A DNA stretch of 63,764 nt from positions 1 to 63,764 of the forward strand of contig JAFZIK010000039.1 of assembly GCA_017554405.1 (NCBI GenBank), read 5' to 3'. Positions 1 to 8,823 of this stretch are shown in pieces (position 1 is the stretch's first letter; every line of letters starts with the position of its first letter). Origin of the DNA: Clostridia bacterium (GTDB lineage: Bacteria; Bacillota; Clostridia; Oscillospirales; Acutalibacteraceae). The notes beneath the pieces are model-generated. The model saw only the letters and a program-made list of their open reading frames with translations. It did not search any database and had not been told where the DNA came from. The position numbers and the translations under genes were made by a program.

Positions 1-157
1 AAAACCCGGTTTGAGGATCTACACAAACGTAGAGGATATGCCGAAGGTTATGAGGGGCCTCGGCGTAGCCATCCTTTCCACCTCTAAAGGTATCATGACC
101 GATAAGCAGGCACGCCGCGAAAACGTTGGCGGCGAAGTGCTGGCTTTCGTGTGGTAA
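1..157 (+). CDS. rpsH: 30S ribosomal protein S8, C-terminal fragment
   Basis: The window opens inside this gene; the reading frame begins at base 2 and ends at TAA 155-157. The visible 51 residues end in EVLAFVW, the usual S8 C-terminus, after a stretch with the family pattern [13 protein letters not shown]8 binds central-domain 16S rRNA and, in well-studied bacteria, is the translational repressor of the spc operon. The position directly upstream of rplF fits spc operon order. The start and N-terminal half lie outside the window. Confidence 0.95.
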   Translation, partial: KPGLRIYTNVEDMPKVMRGLGVAILSTSKGIMTDKQARRENVGGEVLAFVW

Positions 158-173
158 TAGGAGGGGAAAGCAC

Positions 174-722
174 ATGTCGAGAATAGGAAAAAAGCCGGTA
201 GTAATTCCGGCGGGTGTTGATATCAAACTCGATGGCAACCATATCACCGTTAAGGGACCCAAAGGCGAGCTTTCGCTCAACTTTAACCCCGAGATATCGG
301 TTGAGGTCAAGGAAGGCGAGGTAATCGTTTCCCGCCCGAGCGACGATAAGCTTCACCGCTCACTTCACGGCCTTACGCGCACACTCATTTCAAATATGGT
401 GACGGGCGTTACTGATGGCTATAGTAAAACCCTTGAGGTAAACGGCGTAGGTTACCGTGCGCAGAAGCAGGGTAAGGACCTCGTTATGAACCTCGGATAT
501 TCGCACCAGGTGATCATGCCTGAGGTGCCGGGTATCACAGTAGAAGTCCCGTCTGCAAACCAGATAATAATCAGTGGTGCAGATAAGCAACAGGTTGGCC
601 AGTTTGCCGCGGAGGTTCGCGCCAAGCGTCCGCCCGAGCCGTATAAGGGCAAGGGTATCAAATACGCCGGCGAGCACATCCGCCGTAAAGAAGGCAAAGC
701 TGCCAAGGGCGCTAAGAAATGA
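174..722 (+). CDS. rplF: 50S ribosomal protein L6
   Basis: This 182-residue protein begins MSRIGKKPV and carries the paired L6 alpha/beta domains; the C-terminal signature [11 protein letters not shown] is near residue 155. L6 binds 23S rRNA near the sarcin-ricin loop and GTPase centre. The ATG at 174 is chosen because AGGAGGGG lies at 160-167 and the family starts here; an in-frame codon at 126 would add 16 unrelated residues overlapping rpsH. The gene follows rpsH by 16 bases in the spc operon. Length is normal and nothing is unusual. Confidence 0.98.
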   Translation: MSRIGKKPVVIPAGVDIKLDGNHITVKGPKGELSLNFNPEISVEVKEGEVIVSRPSDDKLHRSLHGLTRTLISNMVTGVTDGYSKTLEVNGVGYRAQKQGKDLVMNLGYSHQVIMPEVPGITVEVPSANQIIISGADKQQVGQFAAEVRAKRPPEPYKGKGIKYAGEHIRRKEGKAAKGAKK

Positions 723-740
723 TAAAGGAGTGTATGAAAA

Positions 741-1100
741 ATGGTTAGCAAAACTAACAGTAACAAAGCGCGTCTTAAACGCCATGCACGTGTTCGCTCC
801 AAGATCAGCGGCACTGCCGAGAGACCCCGCCTTGATGTATTCCGCTCCAATTCCCATATCTACGCCCAGCTTATAGACGATGAAAAGGGTGTTACACTTG
901 CGGCAGCCGGTTCTAACGAAAAGGATTTCGGCATTTCCGGCGGCAACTGCGAGGGCGCCCGCAAGGTAGGGAAGCTCATAGCGGAACGCGCTAAGAAGAA
1001 AAAGATCTCCGAGGTCGTATTTGACCGCGGCGGTTATATCTATCACGGCCGTGTCAAAGAACTTGCCGAAGGTGCCCGTGAGGGCGGCCTCAAATTTTAA
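741..1100 (+). CDS. rplR: 50S ribosomal protein L18
   Basis: A 119-residue protein with the basic N-terminus and the L18 patterns RPRLDVFRS and HIYAQLIDD (residues about 30-50), ending GGLKF. L18 binds 5S rRNA and helps dock it to the large subunit. AAAGGAG at 724-730 precedes the ATG. It sits 18 bases after rplF and before rpsE, the standard spc order. Normal length for a Firmicutes L18. Confidence 0.98.
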   Translation: MVSKTNSNKARLKRHARVRSKISGTAERPRLDVFRSNSHIYAQLIDDEKGVTLAAAGSNEKDFGISGGNCEGARKVGKLIAERAKKKKISEVVFDRGGYIYHGRVKELAEGAREGGLKF

Positions 1101-1117
1101 GAAGGAGGAGAGGACTT

Positions 1118-1621
1118 TTGGCTACTAATATTGACGCATCAAAATTAGATTTACAGGAGCGCGTTGTTTCCATAAACCGCGTTTCCAAAACCGTTAAGGG
1201 CGGACGAATCATGAAGTTTGCCGCTTTAGTGGTCGTGGGTGACGGTAACGGTATCGTCGGCTACGGTCTCGGCAAAGCGGGCGAAGTTCCGGATGCTATC
1301 CGCAAGGGAATCGAAGACGCCAAGAAAAATCTTATAAAGGTTTCTCTTAAAGGCACTACCATTCCTCATGAAATAATCGGAGAATTCGGCGCGGGGCGCG
1401 TGCTTCTTAAGCCCGCCGCTCCCGGTACCGGCGTTATCGCCGGCGGCGCCGTTCGTGCGGTCGTTGAAACGGTTGGTATCAAGGATATCCGCACCAAAGC
1501 GCTTCGTTCAAACAATCCTTGCAATGTGGTTCGTGCAACGGTGGCAGGACTTTCGGCTTTACGCGACGTGGAACAGGTTGCTGTTGTTCGCGGTAAGGAC
1601 GCAAAGGAAATATTAGGTTAA
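1118..1621 (+). CDS. rpsE: 30S ribosomal protein S5
   Basis: A 167-residue S5 with the N-terminal double-stranded-RNA-binding fold ([11 protein letters not shown] and VKGGRIMKF near residues 12-35) and the C-terminal domain with [10 protein letters not shown]5 sits at the mRNA entry channel and affects decoding fidelity. The start is a TTG at 1118, supported by the strong GGAGGAG at 1104-1110 and by family length; no ATG lies between the ribosome-binding site and conserved sequence. Operon neighbours are rplR and rpmD. Confidence 0.97.
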   Translation: MATNIDASKLDLQERVVSINRVSKTVKGGRIMKFAALVVVGDGNGIVGYGLGKAGEVPDAIRKGIEDAKKNLIKVSLKGTTIPHEIIGEFGAGRVLLKPAAPGTGVIAGGAVRAVVETVGIKDIRTKALRSNNPCNVVRATVAGLSALRDVEQVAVVRGKDAKEILG

Positions 1622-1635
1622 GGAGGAGCAGCATT

Positions 1636-1836
1636 ATGGCAACAAAGAAAAAGGCTGCCGGCCTTACAGTTAAGCTCGTAAAGAGCGTTATCGGTTCTAA
1701 AAAGGACCAGATCGCTACGGTAGAATCACTCGGTCTTCGTAAAATCGGGGATACTTCTGTTCAGCCCGATAACGAACAGACCCGCGGCAAGATAAACAAG
1801 GTTTCGCACCTGGTTTCGATTGTCGAGAGCAAGTAA
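1636..1836 (+). CDS. rpmD: 50S ribosomal protein L30
   Basis: A 66-residue L30 containing the family core VKLVKSVIGSKKDQ and the conserved LGLRKIGDT near residue 33. It is a small, non-essential 23S-binding protein of the large subunit. AAGGAGGA at 1620-1627 precedes the ATG, and the gene lies 14 bases after rpsE. A basic, alanine-rich N-terminal extension of about eight residues precedes the L30 fold. Confidence 0.96.
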   Translation: MATKKKAAGLTVKLVKSVIGSKKDQIATVESLGLRKIGDTSVQPDNEQTRGKINKVSHLVSIVESK

Positions 1837-1876
1837 TTAAGTTAAACCGCAAAATTGCAAGGAGGTGCAAACAACA

Positions 1877-2317
1877 ATGAAATTGCATGAATTGGCTCCG
1901 GCTGTCGGCTCAACTAAAGAGTCAAAGCGAATAGGCAGAGGTCACGGTTCAGGCAACGGCAAAACCGCCGGCAAGGGTCATAAAGGTCAAAAGGCCCGTG
2001 CGGGTCACGGTATGAGACCGGGCTTTGAAGGTGGTCAGATGCCGCTTCAGCGCCGGATCCCTAAGCGTGGTTTCAACAATATTTTTGCCGAGGAATGGCT
2101 GGCTGTTAACGTTGGCGCACTCGAGGTGTTCGAGGCGGGCGCTACTGTTGACGCTGCAGCTCTGGCGGAAAAAAGGATCATCAGCAAAACAGGTCTTCCC
2201 GTAAAGGTGCTCGGTAACGGTAAGCTTACCAAGGCGCTTACGGTTAAACTCAATGCATTTTCAGCCGCAGCCGCTGAGAAAATCGGCGCCGCCGGCGGAA
2301 AGGCAGAGGTGATCTGA
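1877..2317 (+). CDS. rplO: 50S ribosomal protein L15
   Basis: A 146-residue L15 with the glycine-rich N-terminal arm ([10 protein letters not shown] and [10 protein letters not shown] near residues 20-45) that threads into 23S rRNA, and the globular C-terminal half. The ATG at 1877 is preferred over an in-frame GTG at 1865: AGGAGG at 1860-1865 is correctly spaced for it and family members begin MKLHEL. The next gene, secY, starts three bases after the stop, so the two are probably translationally coupled. Confidence 0.97.
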   Translation: MKLHELAPAVGSTKESKRIGRGHGSGNGKTAGKGHKGQKARAGHGMRPGFEGGQMPLQRRIPKRGFNNIFAEEWLAVNVGALEVFEAGATVDAAALAEKRIISKTGLPVKVLGNGKLTKALTVKLNAFSAAAAEKIGAAGGKAEVI

Positions 2318-2319
2318 TA

Positions 2320-3606
2320 ATGAAAATGTTAGATACAATGAAGAACGCGTGGAATGTTAAAGAGATACGCAACAAGATACTCTTTACCATTTTCATCATA
2401 GCGGTATTCCGCGTAGGCTCGTTTATTCCGGTGCCTTACGTTGATGTTAATCAGCTTTTGGCAAGCAGCGGCAGTAATGAGTTTTTCAGCTATCTGTCGA
2501 TACTCACCGGCGGCGGTATGGAATACGGCGCGATCTTCGCAATGTCGGTAACGCCTTACATCAACGCTTCGATTATCATCCAGCTGTTGTGCGTTGCTAT
2601 CCCGGCTCTTGAGCGCCTTTCAAAAGAGGGTGAGGAGGGGCAGAAGAAGCTCGCTTCAATAACAAGGTATGCAACGGTGGTTCTGGCGCTTATCCAGGGC
2701 GTAGCTTACTTCTTCTATTTAAAGAACAGTCGGCTTCTTACCGTTTTAACAGGCAAACTTGTCATATTTGAAGCGTTCGTTATAGTGCTTGCTTTCACGG
2801 CGGGCAGCGCGCTCGTAATGTGGCTCGGCGAGCAGATCGACGTCAAGGGCATAGGCAACGGTATTTCGATACTCCTGTTTGCCGGTATTCTTTCCCGCGG
2901 CGATGACCTTCTCATCTGGCTCTACAGTGAGGCGTTCCAGCTGAAGCAATACGTATTGGCAGGCGGAATAGTCGTTGCTTTCCTCGTGGTCATAGCGTTT
3001 ATCGTTTGGATGACCGGCGCGGAGCGCAGGATCCCCGTGCAGTATGCCAAGCGCGTTGTTGGTAACAAGATGTATGGCGGGCAGAACACCCATATTCCGA
3101 TCAAGGTTAATATGTCGGGCGTTATGCCGATAATCTTTGCCTCTTCGATCCTTATGGTCCCCACCATGATTTTAGGATTTATGAGCGCGGAGCAGAAGCA
3201 GAAAACGTTTGCTAAATTCCTGGCGCTTTTCAGCACCAGAGGAACGTTTTACGCGATACTTTACTTCATACTGATAATCGCATTTGCGTATTTCTACGCA
3301 ACCATCCAGTTCAACCCGATCGAAATGGCGAACAACCTTCGCAAAAACGGCGGCGCCATACCGGGCATCCGTCCCGGCAAGTCCACTTCGGACTTTATCG
3401 CAAAGATACTTTCGAGGATTACCCTCCTCGGCGCTCTCTTCTTGAGCGTTGTTGCGATACTTCCGATACTGGTAAGCAACTTAGGCGGCGTTAACATTTC
3501 AATCGGCGGAACATCGGTCCTCATTATGGTCGGCGTTGCGCTCGAGATAGTTCAGAACCTCGAGTCGCAGATGATGATGCGCCACTATAAGGGATTCCTT
3601 GATTAA
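2320..3606 (+). CDS. secY: Preprotein translocase subunit SecY
   Basis: A 428-residue integral membrane protein forming the SecYEG export channel in the cytoplasmic membrane. The N-terminus runs KEIRNKILFTIFIIAVFRVGS, followed by ten hydrophobic segments, the plug-region pattern with FSYLSILTGGG, and the conserved loop GMRPG-like sequence GAIPGIRPGKST near residue 345 in the cytosolic domain. Length matches the family. An alternative ATG six bases downstream cannot be excluded. The spc position between rplO and adk is typical of Firmicutes. Confidence 0.98.
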   Translation: MKMLDTMKNAWNVKEIRNKILFTIFIIAVFRVGSFIPVPYVDVNQLLASSGSNEFFSYLSILTGGGMEYGAIFAMSVTPYINASIIIQLLCVAIPALERLSKEGEEGQKKLASITRYATVVLALIQGVAYFFYLKNSRLLTVLTGKLVIFEAFVIVLAFTAGSALVMWLGEQIDVKGIGNGISILLFAGILSRGDDLLIWLYSEAFQLKQYVLAGGIVVAFLVVIAFIVWMTGAERRIPVQYAKRVVGNKMYGGQNTHIPIKVNMSGVMPIIFASSILMVPTMILGFMSAEQKQKTFAKFLALFSTRGTFYAILYFILIIAFAYFYATIQFNPIEMANNLRKNGGAIPGIRPGKSTSDFIAKILSRITLLGALFLSVVAILPILVSNLGGVNISIGGTSVLIMVGVALEIVQNLESQMMMRHYKGFLD

Positions 3607-3624
3607 GTATTTTCGGTGATCGAT

Positions 3625-4260
3625 ATGAAACTGATTTTATTAGGCGCGCCGGGCGCCGGCAAGGGCACCCAGGCGGAAATAATCTCCGAAAAATACGGCA
3701 TACCCACCATTTCCACGGGCAACATCATCCGTGCCGCTCTTAAAGAAGGCACCGAGATGGGACTTCGCGCAAAGGCTTATACCGATAAGGGCGAGCTTGT
3801 GCCGGATGACGTGGTGATAGGCATAATACGCGAGCGCCTTGGCGCTGACGACTGCAAAAACGGTTTTATACTCGACGGATTCCCCCGCACCATTCCTCAG
3901 GCGGAAGCGCTTGATAAAATGGGAATCGCGGTGGACGCCGCCCTCTCTATCGAGGTCGACGACGGCGAGATAGTAAACCGTATGTCGGGAAGGCGTGTTT
4001 GCCCCGCCTGCGGCGCAAGCTTCCACACCGAGTATAAAAAGCCGGCAAAGGAAGGCGTTTGTGACGCCTGCGGCGAAGATATCGTTATCCGCAAGGATGA
4101 TGAGCCCGAGACCGTCCTTAACAGACTTAAGGTCTATCATGACCAGACCGAGCCGCTCAAGAGCTTTTATAAGGCAAAGGGCAAGCTCATTGAGGTCGAG
4201 GGTCAGGATAAGGTGGCGGACACTACGGCGCTCGTGCTAAAGGCGCTTTCGGTGATATAA
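3625..4260 (+). CDS. adk: Adenylate kinase
   Basis: Catalyses ATP + AMP to 2 ADP in the cytoplasm. The P-loop GAPGAGKGTQ is at residues 7-16, the AMP-binding DGFPRT near residue 84, and the LID domain carries a four-cysteine zinc site (CPAC and CDAC) typical of Gram-positive long-type kinases. The ATG at 3625 is chosen because family members start MKLILLGAPG; an in-frame GTG at 3616 would add three residues. There is no strong ribosome-binding site (GGTGAT at 3615-3620), which suggests translational coupling to secY. map follows with one base between stop and start. Confidence 0.97.
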   Translation: MKLILLGAPGAGKGTQAEIISEKYGIPTISTGNIIRAALKEGTEMGLRAKAYTDKGELVPDDVVIGIIRERLGADDCKNGFILDGFPRTIPQAEALDKMGIAVDAALSIEVDDGEIVNRMSGRRVCPACGASFHTEYKKPAKEGVCDACGEDIVIRKDDEPETVLNRLKVYHDQTEPLKSFYKAKGKLIEVEGQDKVADTTALVLKALSVI

Positions 4261-4261
4261 A

Positions 4262-5011
4262 ATGGTGGTTCTAAAAACCGGTCGCGAGCTTAAGGTTATG
4301 CTTGAAGCTTGCAGAATATCGGCAGGAGCATTAAAGATTGCGGGCGAAGCGGTAGAGCCCGGCGTTACTACAGCCGAGCTTGATGAGATAGCCGAGAAGT
4401 ATATAAGAAGTCAGGGCGCAGAGCCCAACTTCAAAAACTACGATGGCTATCCCGCTACCGCCTGTATATCGGTCAACAACGAGGTGATCCACGGGATACC
4501 GTCAAAAAAGCGCAAACTCGAGGCGGGGGATATCGTCTCCATAGACCTCGGCGCGAAGTTTGACGGATACCACGGCGATAATGCCGCCACATTTGCCTGC
4601 GGTGATGTTTCACCCGAGGCGAAGCGGCTGATGGAGGTCACGCGCGAATCCCTTTATAAGGGTATCGCGGCGGCGCTTCCGGGCGGCAGGATCGGTGATA
4701 TTTCAAACGCGGTTCAATCCTACGTGGAGAAAAACGGCTTCAGTGTGGTAAGGGACTTTGTCGGTCACGGCGTAGGCACTCATCTGCACGAAGCCCCCGA
4801 AGTGCCGAATTTCGGGACGGCAGGTCACGGAATACGGTTGCTTCCCGGGATGACTTTGGCCATTGAACCCATGGTCAACGCCGGAGGCTTCGGCGTAAAG
4901 GTTTTACCGGACGGTTGGACTGTTTTAACCAAGGACGGTTCACTTTCGGCTCATTTCGAGCATACGGTCGCAATAACGCCCGACGGTCCTTTGATCATGA
5001 CAAAGGCGTAA
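4262..5011 (+). CDS. map: Type I methionine aminopeptidase
   Basis: Removes the initiator methionine from nascent proteins. The 249-residue pita-bread fold shows the metal ligands in order: D in SIDLGAK, D in YHGDNA, H in FVGHGVG, E in LAIEPM and E in HFEHTVA. HEAPEVPN is the usual substrate-pocket segment. The start lies immediately after the adk stop, so coupled translation is likely. There is no N-terminal zinc-finger extension, as in most bacterial type Ia enzymes. Confidence 0.97.
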   Translation: MVVLKTGRELKVMLEACRISAGALKIAGEAVEPGVTTAELDEIAEKYIRSQGAEPNFKNYDGYPATACISVNNEVIHGIPSKKRKLEAGDIVSIDLGAKFDGYHGDNAATFACGDVSPEAKRLMEVTRESLYKGIAAALPGGRIGDISNAVQSYVEKNGFSVVRDFVGHGVGTHLHEAPEVPNFGTAGHGIRLLPGMTLAIEPMVNAGGFGVKVLPDGWTVLTKDGSLSAHFEHTVAITPDGPLIMTKA

Positions 5012-5133
5012 GCGGCATATGTTAAGCCAAAAGAGACCGGGGATACCGGGCAGCGCGAAGTGTGCATCGCGCGTCCCTTAAAGGCGTATCCCGCGAGTTA
5101 AACTGTTCATTAAGGCAATCTTGGAGGAAAATT

Positions 5134-5352
5134 ATGTCAAAATCAGATATGATAGAGATTGAAGGCACCGTTGTTGAGGCAATGCCCAACGCAATGTTTA
5201 AGGTAGAGATAAAGGGCGGCCACCAGATACTGGCGCATATCTCCGGCAAGCTCAGGATGAACTTCATCCGCATTTTGCCGGGCGATAAGGTAACGGTTGA
5301 AATGTCGCCTTACGATCTTTCCAAAGGGCGCATAACCTGGCGCTCTAAATAA
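5134..5352 (+). CDS. infA: Translation initiation factor IF-1
   Basis: A 72-residue OB-fold protein beginning [11 protein letters not shown] and ending WRSK; it binds the 30S A site during initiation. The ATG at 5134 has GGAGGAAAA at 5123-5131; an in-frame upstream start at 5062 would add 24 residues foreign to the family. The 122-base gap after map, where many Firmicutes carry a KOW-domain gene, holds no recognisable gene, only a short 20-codon open frame from 5018 with no ribosome-binding site. Confidence 0.97.
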   Translation: MSKSDMIEIEGTVVEAMPNAMFKVEIKGGHQILAHISGKLRMNFIRILPGDKVTVEMSPYDLSKGRITWRSK

Positions 5353-5383
5353 GCAGAGAAAGAATTTAGGAGGTAAAATCCAA

Positions 5384-5497
5384 ATGAAAGTCAGACCTTC
5401 TGTAAAAAAGATTTGCGAAAAATGTAAGATCATTAAGCGCAAAGGTAAAGTAATGGTTATTTGCGAAAACCCCAAGCATAAACAGCGTCAGGGTTAA
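5384..5497 (+). CDS. rpmJ: 50S ribosomal protein L36
   Basis: A 37-residue protein beginning [14 protein letters not shown] and ending KQRQG. It is the C+ form with zinc ligands C11, C14, C27 and H32. It binds 23S rRNA in the large subunit. AGGAGG at 5369-5374 precedes the ATG. The gene lies between infA and rpsM, its standard position. Confidence 0.97.
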   Translation: MKVRPSVKKICEKCKIIKRKGKVMVICENPKHKQRQG

Positions 5498-5531
5498 GCA
5501 AGCAGAGAAAAAATGGAGGTGCTAATATTCT

Positions 5532-5900
5532 ATGGCACGTATTGCTGGTGTTGACCTTCCCAACGAGAAGCGGGTCGAAATAGGACTCACTTACATCTAC
5601 GGTATAGGTCTTACAACATCCAAAAAGATCCTTGCCGACACCGGCGTTGACCCGGACGTTCGCGTTAAGGATCTGACCGACGAGGATATCTCAAAGCTCC
5701 GTGAGTATATCGATCATAACCTTCAGGTTGAAGGTGACCGTCGTCGCACGGTAGCCCTTGATATCAAGCGTCTTATTGAAATCGGCAGTTATCGCGGCGT
5801 TCGCCACCGCAAGGGACTTCCCGTTCGCGGCCAGCGCTCCAAGACCAATGCGCGCACGCGCAAGGGTCCGAAGAGAACGATAGCTAATAAGAAGAAATAA
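5532..5900 (+). CDS. rpsM: 30S ribosomal protein S13
   Basis: A 122-residue S13 beginning [15 protein letters not shown], with the helix-two-turn-helix region and the basic C-terminal tail ([14 protein letters not shown]) that reaches toward tRNA in the P site. It contacts L5 and 5S rRNA in the head of the 30S subunit. GGAGGTG at 5516-5522 precedes the ATG. It is the first gene of the alpha-operon part, followed by rpsK. Confidence 0.98.
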   Translation: MARIAGVDLPNEKRVEIGLTYIYGIGLTTSKKILADTGVDPDVRVKDLTDEDISKLREYIDHNLQVEGDRRRTVALDIKRLIEIGSYRGVRHRKGLPVRGQRSKTNARTRKGPKRTIANKKK

Positions 5901-5915
5901 GTGAGGTAAGAACTA

Positions 5916-6311
5916 ATGGCTACTGCTAAAAAAGGCGGCGTTCGTCGTCGTCGTGAAAAGAAAAACATTGAACGCGGTGCGGCTCATATTCAGTCTACCT
6001 TCAACAACACGATAGTTACCATAACCGATACGCAGGGTAACGCTCTTTCGTGGGCGTCCGCCGGCGAGCTCGGTTTCAGAGGTTCTAAAAAGTCCACACC
6101 CTTTGCGGCGCAGAGCGCTGCCGAGCTTGCGGCTAAGAACGCTATGGAGCATGGTCTTAAAACTGTCGAAGTCTATGTTAAAGGCCCCGGCGCCGGCCGT
6201 GAAGCCGCTATCCGCGCTTTACAGGCGGCAGGACTTGAGGTCAGCATGATCAAGGATGTTACCCCGATCCCGCATAACGGTTGCCGTCCGCCCAAACGCA
6301 GACGTGTTTAA
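5916..6311 (+). CDS. rpsK: 30S ribosomal protein S11
   Basis: A 131-residue S11 with the conserved core [15 protein letters not shown] and the C-terminal [13 protein letters not shown] signature. It lies on the 30S platform near the mRNA exit, next to S18 and S21. GAGGT at 5902-5906 precedes the start. Length and context are ordinary. Confidence 0.98.
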   Translation: MATAKKGGVRRRREKKNIERGAAHIQSTFNNTIVTITDTQGNALSWASAGELGFRGSKKSTPFAAQSAAELAAKNAMEHGLKTVEVYVKGPGAGREAAIRALQAAGLEVSMIKDVTPIPHNGCRPPKRRRV

Positions 6312-6340
6312 TTACATTGTATTTTTTGGAGGTGTAACAG

Positions 6341-6967
6341 ATGGCAAGATATACCGGTGCAGTATGCAGACTTTGCCGCCGCGAGGGTAAAAAGCTTTTC
6401 CTCAAAGGTGAGCGCTGCTATTCTGAAAAATGTTCGCTCGGCGTTCGCAGTTATGCGCCCGGTCAGCACGGCCAGGGCAGAAAGAAGTCGTCAGAATACG
6501 GAATGCAGCTTCGCGCAAAGCAGACTGCAAGACGTTTTTACGGCGTTCAGGAAGGTCAATTCCATCATTATTTTGAGATCGCTGAGAGAAAACAGGGCGT
6601 TACGGGCGATAACCTTCTCCGCATTCTGGAGAGCCGCCTCGATAACGTTGTTTACAGAGCGGGCTTTGCATCAAGCCGTGCGGAAGCGCGTCAGCTCGTA
6701 GGTCACGGTCACTTTGAAGTGAACGGCCACAGGGTAGACATTGCTTCTTATCTGCTTAAGGCAGGCGATGAGGTTGCGGTTTGCGAAAAGGCGAAGGGCT
6801 TTGAAAAGATGAAGGCTATCGTTGAAGCAAACGGCGCGCGTCCCGTAGCCGAATGGCTTTCGGTCGACCGTGAGAATATGACCGTTAAGGTCGTAGCTCT
6901 TCCGGAGCGCGAGCAGATCGAAGCTCCCGTTGATGAGCAGCTCATCGTTGAGTTCTACTCGAGGTAA
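6341..6967 (+). CDS. rpsD: 30S ribosomal protein S4, zinc-binding form
   Basis: A 208-residue S4. The N-terminus holds four cysteines (C9, C12, C26, C31) that form the zinc knuckle of the C+ paralogue type, and the S4 RNA-binding domain with the pattern [11 protein letters not shown] is near residues 105-115. S4 nucleates 30S assembly and in several bacteria represses its own operon. GGAGGTG at 6329-6335 precedes the ATG. Between its stop and rpoA lies an 85-base spacer with a strong hairpin, annotated separately. Confidence 0.98.
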   Translation: MARYTGAVCRLCRREGKKLFLKGERCYSEKCSLGVRSYAPGQHGQGRKKSSEYGMQLRAKQTARRFYGVQEGQFHHYFEIAERKQGVTGDNLLRILESRLDNVVYRAGFASSRAEARQLVGHGHFEVNGHRVDIASYLLKAGDEVAVCEKAKGFEKMKAIVEANGARPVAEWLSVDRENMTVKVVALPEREQIEAPVDEQLIVEFYSR

Positions 6968-6985
6968 CAGATGTTTCTCGTCTGC

Positions 6986-7018
6986 TTTATCCTGCTTATC
7001 GCATCAAAGCGGGATAAA
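6986..7018 (+). promoter_or_regulatory. Hairpin between rpsD and rpoA
   Basis: A 12-bp stem (6986-6997 with 7007-7018, one G-T pair) closes a 9-base loop, 18 bases after the rpsD stop and 34 bases before the rpoA start. No T-run follows, so it is not a classical terminator. It could be an RNA processing site, a partial attenuator, or a binding site for S4. The last idea is inference from S4 autoregulation known elsewhere. Confidence 0.5.
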
Positions 7019-7052
7019 AAGAATAATACTGATGCAGGGAAGGAGCTTTTAA

Positions 7053-8003
7053 ATGTTGGAAATTGAAAAGCCCAGAATCGAAACACTCGAACTGTCGAGC
7101 GACGGTAAATACGGCAAATTTGTTATGGAGCCGCTTGAGCGCGGTTACGCAACAACGCTTGGCAACAGTATGAGAAGGGTGCTTTTATCCACACTCCCCG
7201 GCGTTGCGATAACAAACGTTAAGATAGACGGCGTGGTCCACGAATTCTCCACCATACCCGGTGTTAAGGAAGACGTGACCGAGATCGTGCTTAACCTCAA
7301 GGGCGTTATAGCCAAACTGCATTCCGATACCGCCAAGAAGATATATATCGAGGCGCAGGGACCCGCAGTTGTTACCGCTGCCGACATCAAGGCGGATTTT
7401 GAGGTTGAGATCCTTAACCCCGAAATGTATATCGCTACTCTTGACGAGGGCGCCAAGCTCAATATGGAGATGACGCTCGATAAGGGCAGAGGTTACGTTT
7501 CGGCGGAGCAGAACAAATCCGCGCAGAATATTATCGGCGTTATTCCGATAGATTCTATTTATACTCCGGTTTTAAAGGCCAACTTCAACGTTGATAACAC
7601 CCGCGTGGGCAACGTTGTTGATAAAAACAAACTCACCTTAGAGGTTTGGACCGACGGCTCTATAGCCGCCAACGAAGCGGTTTCGCTTTCGGCTAAAATA
7701 CTCATTGAGCATTTTGAGCTGTTCCTTAACCTTGCCGAAGGTGTTAACGATGCCAAGAGCATTATGGCTGAAAAGAGCGATAACGAGAAGGAAAAGGCGC
7801 TCGATCTTACTATCGATGAGCTCGATCTTTCGGTTCGCAGCTTTAACTGCCTCAAGCGCGCCGGCATCAACACGGTTGAAGACCTTACCAACAAGTCCGA
7901 AGAGGATATGATGAAGGTAAGGAACCTCGGCCGCAAATCTCTTGAAGAGGTTATAGCCAAGCTTGATTCGTTCGGCTTCAGCCTCAAGAAAGACGATGAA
8001 TAA
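7053..8003 (+). CDS. rpoA: RNA polymerase alpha subunit
   Basis: A 316-residue subunit that dimerises to start core polymerase assembly. The N-terminal domain carries [19 protein letters not shown] near residues 27-45, and the C-terminal domain carries the conserved [12 protein letters not shown] and [10 protein letters not shown] segments (residues about 262-305) that contact UP elements and activators. AGGGAAGGAG at 7036-7045 precedes the ATG. It sits between rpsD and rplQ as usual. Confidence 0.98.
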   Translation: MLEIEKPRIETLELSSDGKYGKFVMEPLERGYATTLGNSMRRVLLSTLPGVAITNVKIDGVVHEFSTIPGVKEDVTEIVLNLKGVIAKLHSDTAKKIYIEAQGPAVVTAADIKADFEVEILNPEMYIATLDEGAKLNMEMTLDKGRGYVSAEQNKSAQNIIGVIPIDSIYTPVLKANFNVDNTRVGNVVDKNKLTLEVWTDGSIAANEAVSLSAKILIEHFELFLNLAEGVNDAKSIMAEKSDNEKEKALDLTIDELDLSVRSFNCLKRAGINTVEDLTNKSEEDMMKVRNLGRKSLEEVIAKLDSFGFSLKKDDE

Positions 8004-8017
8004 AGGAGTGATATCAC

Positions 8018-8359
8018 ATGCCGGGAACAAGAAAACTCGGAAGGACCAGTGACCACAGGACCGCTATGCTTCGCGCAATGGTTACCTATCTGCTCGAAAA
8101 CGGCAAGATAGAGACCACCGTAACGCGCGCTAAAGAGGTCAGGTCTATGGCGGAGAAATATATCACACTCGCAAAAACGGGCAATCTTCACAGCCGTCGC
8201 CAGGCAATGGCGTTTATTACCAAGGAATCGGTCGTTGTTAAGCTCTTTAACGAGATCGCTCCGAAGTATCGGGATGTAAACGGCGGTTACTGCCGCATTA
8301 CAAAAACCGGTCCGCGCCGCGGTGACGCCGCAGAGATGGCAATAATCGAGTTGATCTGA
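8018..8359 (+). CDS. rplQ: 50S ribosomal protein L17
   Basis: A 113-residue L17 beginning [14 protein letters not shown], with the family segment [20 protein letters not shown] cut to normal Gram-positive length. It binds 23S rRNA near the exit tunnel. AAAGGAG at 8003-8009 overlaps the rpoA stop. It is the last gene of the operon; a strong terminator follows about 95 bases downstream. No cobalt-transporter genes (ecfA/ecfT) follow it, unlike many Firmicutes. Confidence 0.97.
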   Translation: MPGTRKLGRTSDHRTAMLRAMVTYLLENGKIETTVTRAKEVRSMAEKYITLAKTGNLHSRRQAMAFITKESVVVKLFNEIAPKYRDVNGGYCRITKTGPRRGDAAEMAIIELI

Positions 8360-8369
8360 TTTCTCATAT

Positions 8370-8450
8370 TAGTGCTCACATCTTCAATCGCGGAAAACAT
8401 AATAATGCTCCGATTCCGAAGATGATATCTTCGGGAAAATGTGTGCACTA
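8370..8450 (+). repeat. Imperfect long-range inverted repeat downstream of rplQ
   Basis: The 12-mer at 8370-8381 (TAGTGCTCACAT) is complementary to 8439-8450 except for one position. Between them lie smaller complementary pieces, such as GAAGAT/ATCTTC at 8419-8431. It sits between the rplQ stop and the terminator at 8454 and may form a stable 3' end structure on the operon mRNA. Confidence 0.4.
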
Positions 8451-8453
8451 AAC

Positions 8454-8485
8454 AAAGCCGCTACCCTGCCGGGTAGCGGCTTTTT
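8454..8485 (+). terminator. Rho-independent terminator of the spc/alpha operon
   Basis: A 13-bp perfect stem (8454-8466 with 8471-8483) with loop TGCC is followed by a T-run to 8485. The stem is GC-rich (GCCGCTACCC). It ends transcription after rplQ. Confidence 0.9.
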
Positions 8486-8498
8486 CAGTCGCCAGACG

Positions 8499-8700
8499 TC
8501 AGATATTAGATATCAGATACAAGGAGCGGCTTCGCCGCGATATATAAATGCGCGTAGCGCACGTATAGTCTGAAATCCGATATCTGATATCTGTAATCTG
8601 TTCCGTAGGGGATGGCGCTTGCCGACATCCCGTTTCAGACGTTATATGACAGACGTTAGACAAACGTGCGGCGCAGCCGCAAATATATAAGCCGTTTTTT
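8499..8700. repeat. Intergenic repeat cluster (ATCTGATATCTG and GC palindrome plus TATATAA units)
   Basis: This gene-free stretch between the rplQ terminator and the next promoter holds two GC palindromes, each followed by an ATATATAA-like tail (8526-8546 and 8669-8691). It also holds several copies of an AGATATCAGAT-type palindrome (about 8508-8520 and 8572-8600). Closely similar pieces occur at 48438-48499: TCTGATATCTGTAATCTG here against TCTGATATCTGTCATCTG there, 17 of 18 identical. It is probably a dispersed non-coding repeat family of this genome. Confidence 0.55.
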
Positions 8701-8756
8701 TGATATAAGCCTTGCGGAGAATGCGGAAAAGCTGTCATAAATGCCGTGATAACGGC

Positions 8757-8785
8757 TTGATTTTTTGTCAAAAAAGATATATAAT
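8757..8785 (+). promoter_or_regulatory. SigA-type promoter for the diguanylate cyclase operon
   Basis: TTGATT at 8757-8762, a 17-base spacer, and TATAAT at 8780-8785. The predicted transcript starts about 30 bases before the ATG at 8824, with AAGGGTGG as ribosome-binding site at 8808-8815. Confidence 0.7.
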
Positions 8786-8823
8786 TATACCGTATAACGA
8801 TTTCCTATAAGGGTGGTAAAATT

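Noticed and set aside
126..173. Upstream in-frame extension of rplF starting within rpsH
   Set aside because: The added 16 residues do not fit L6, and the ribosome-binding site AGGAGGGG points to the ATG at 174.
390..1046. Long minus-strand frames opposite ribosomal protein genes
   Set aside because: Shadow frames of strongly biased coding sequence; no start signals or family resemblance.
5018..5080. Short open frame in the map-infA gap, where many Firmicutes have a KOW-domain gene
   Set aside because: 20 codons, no ribosome-binding site and no KOW pattern in any frame.
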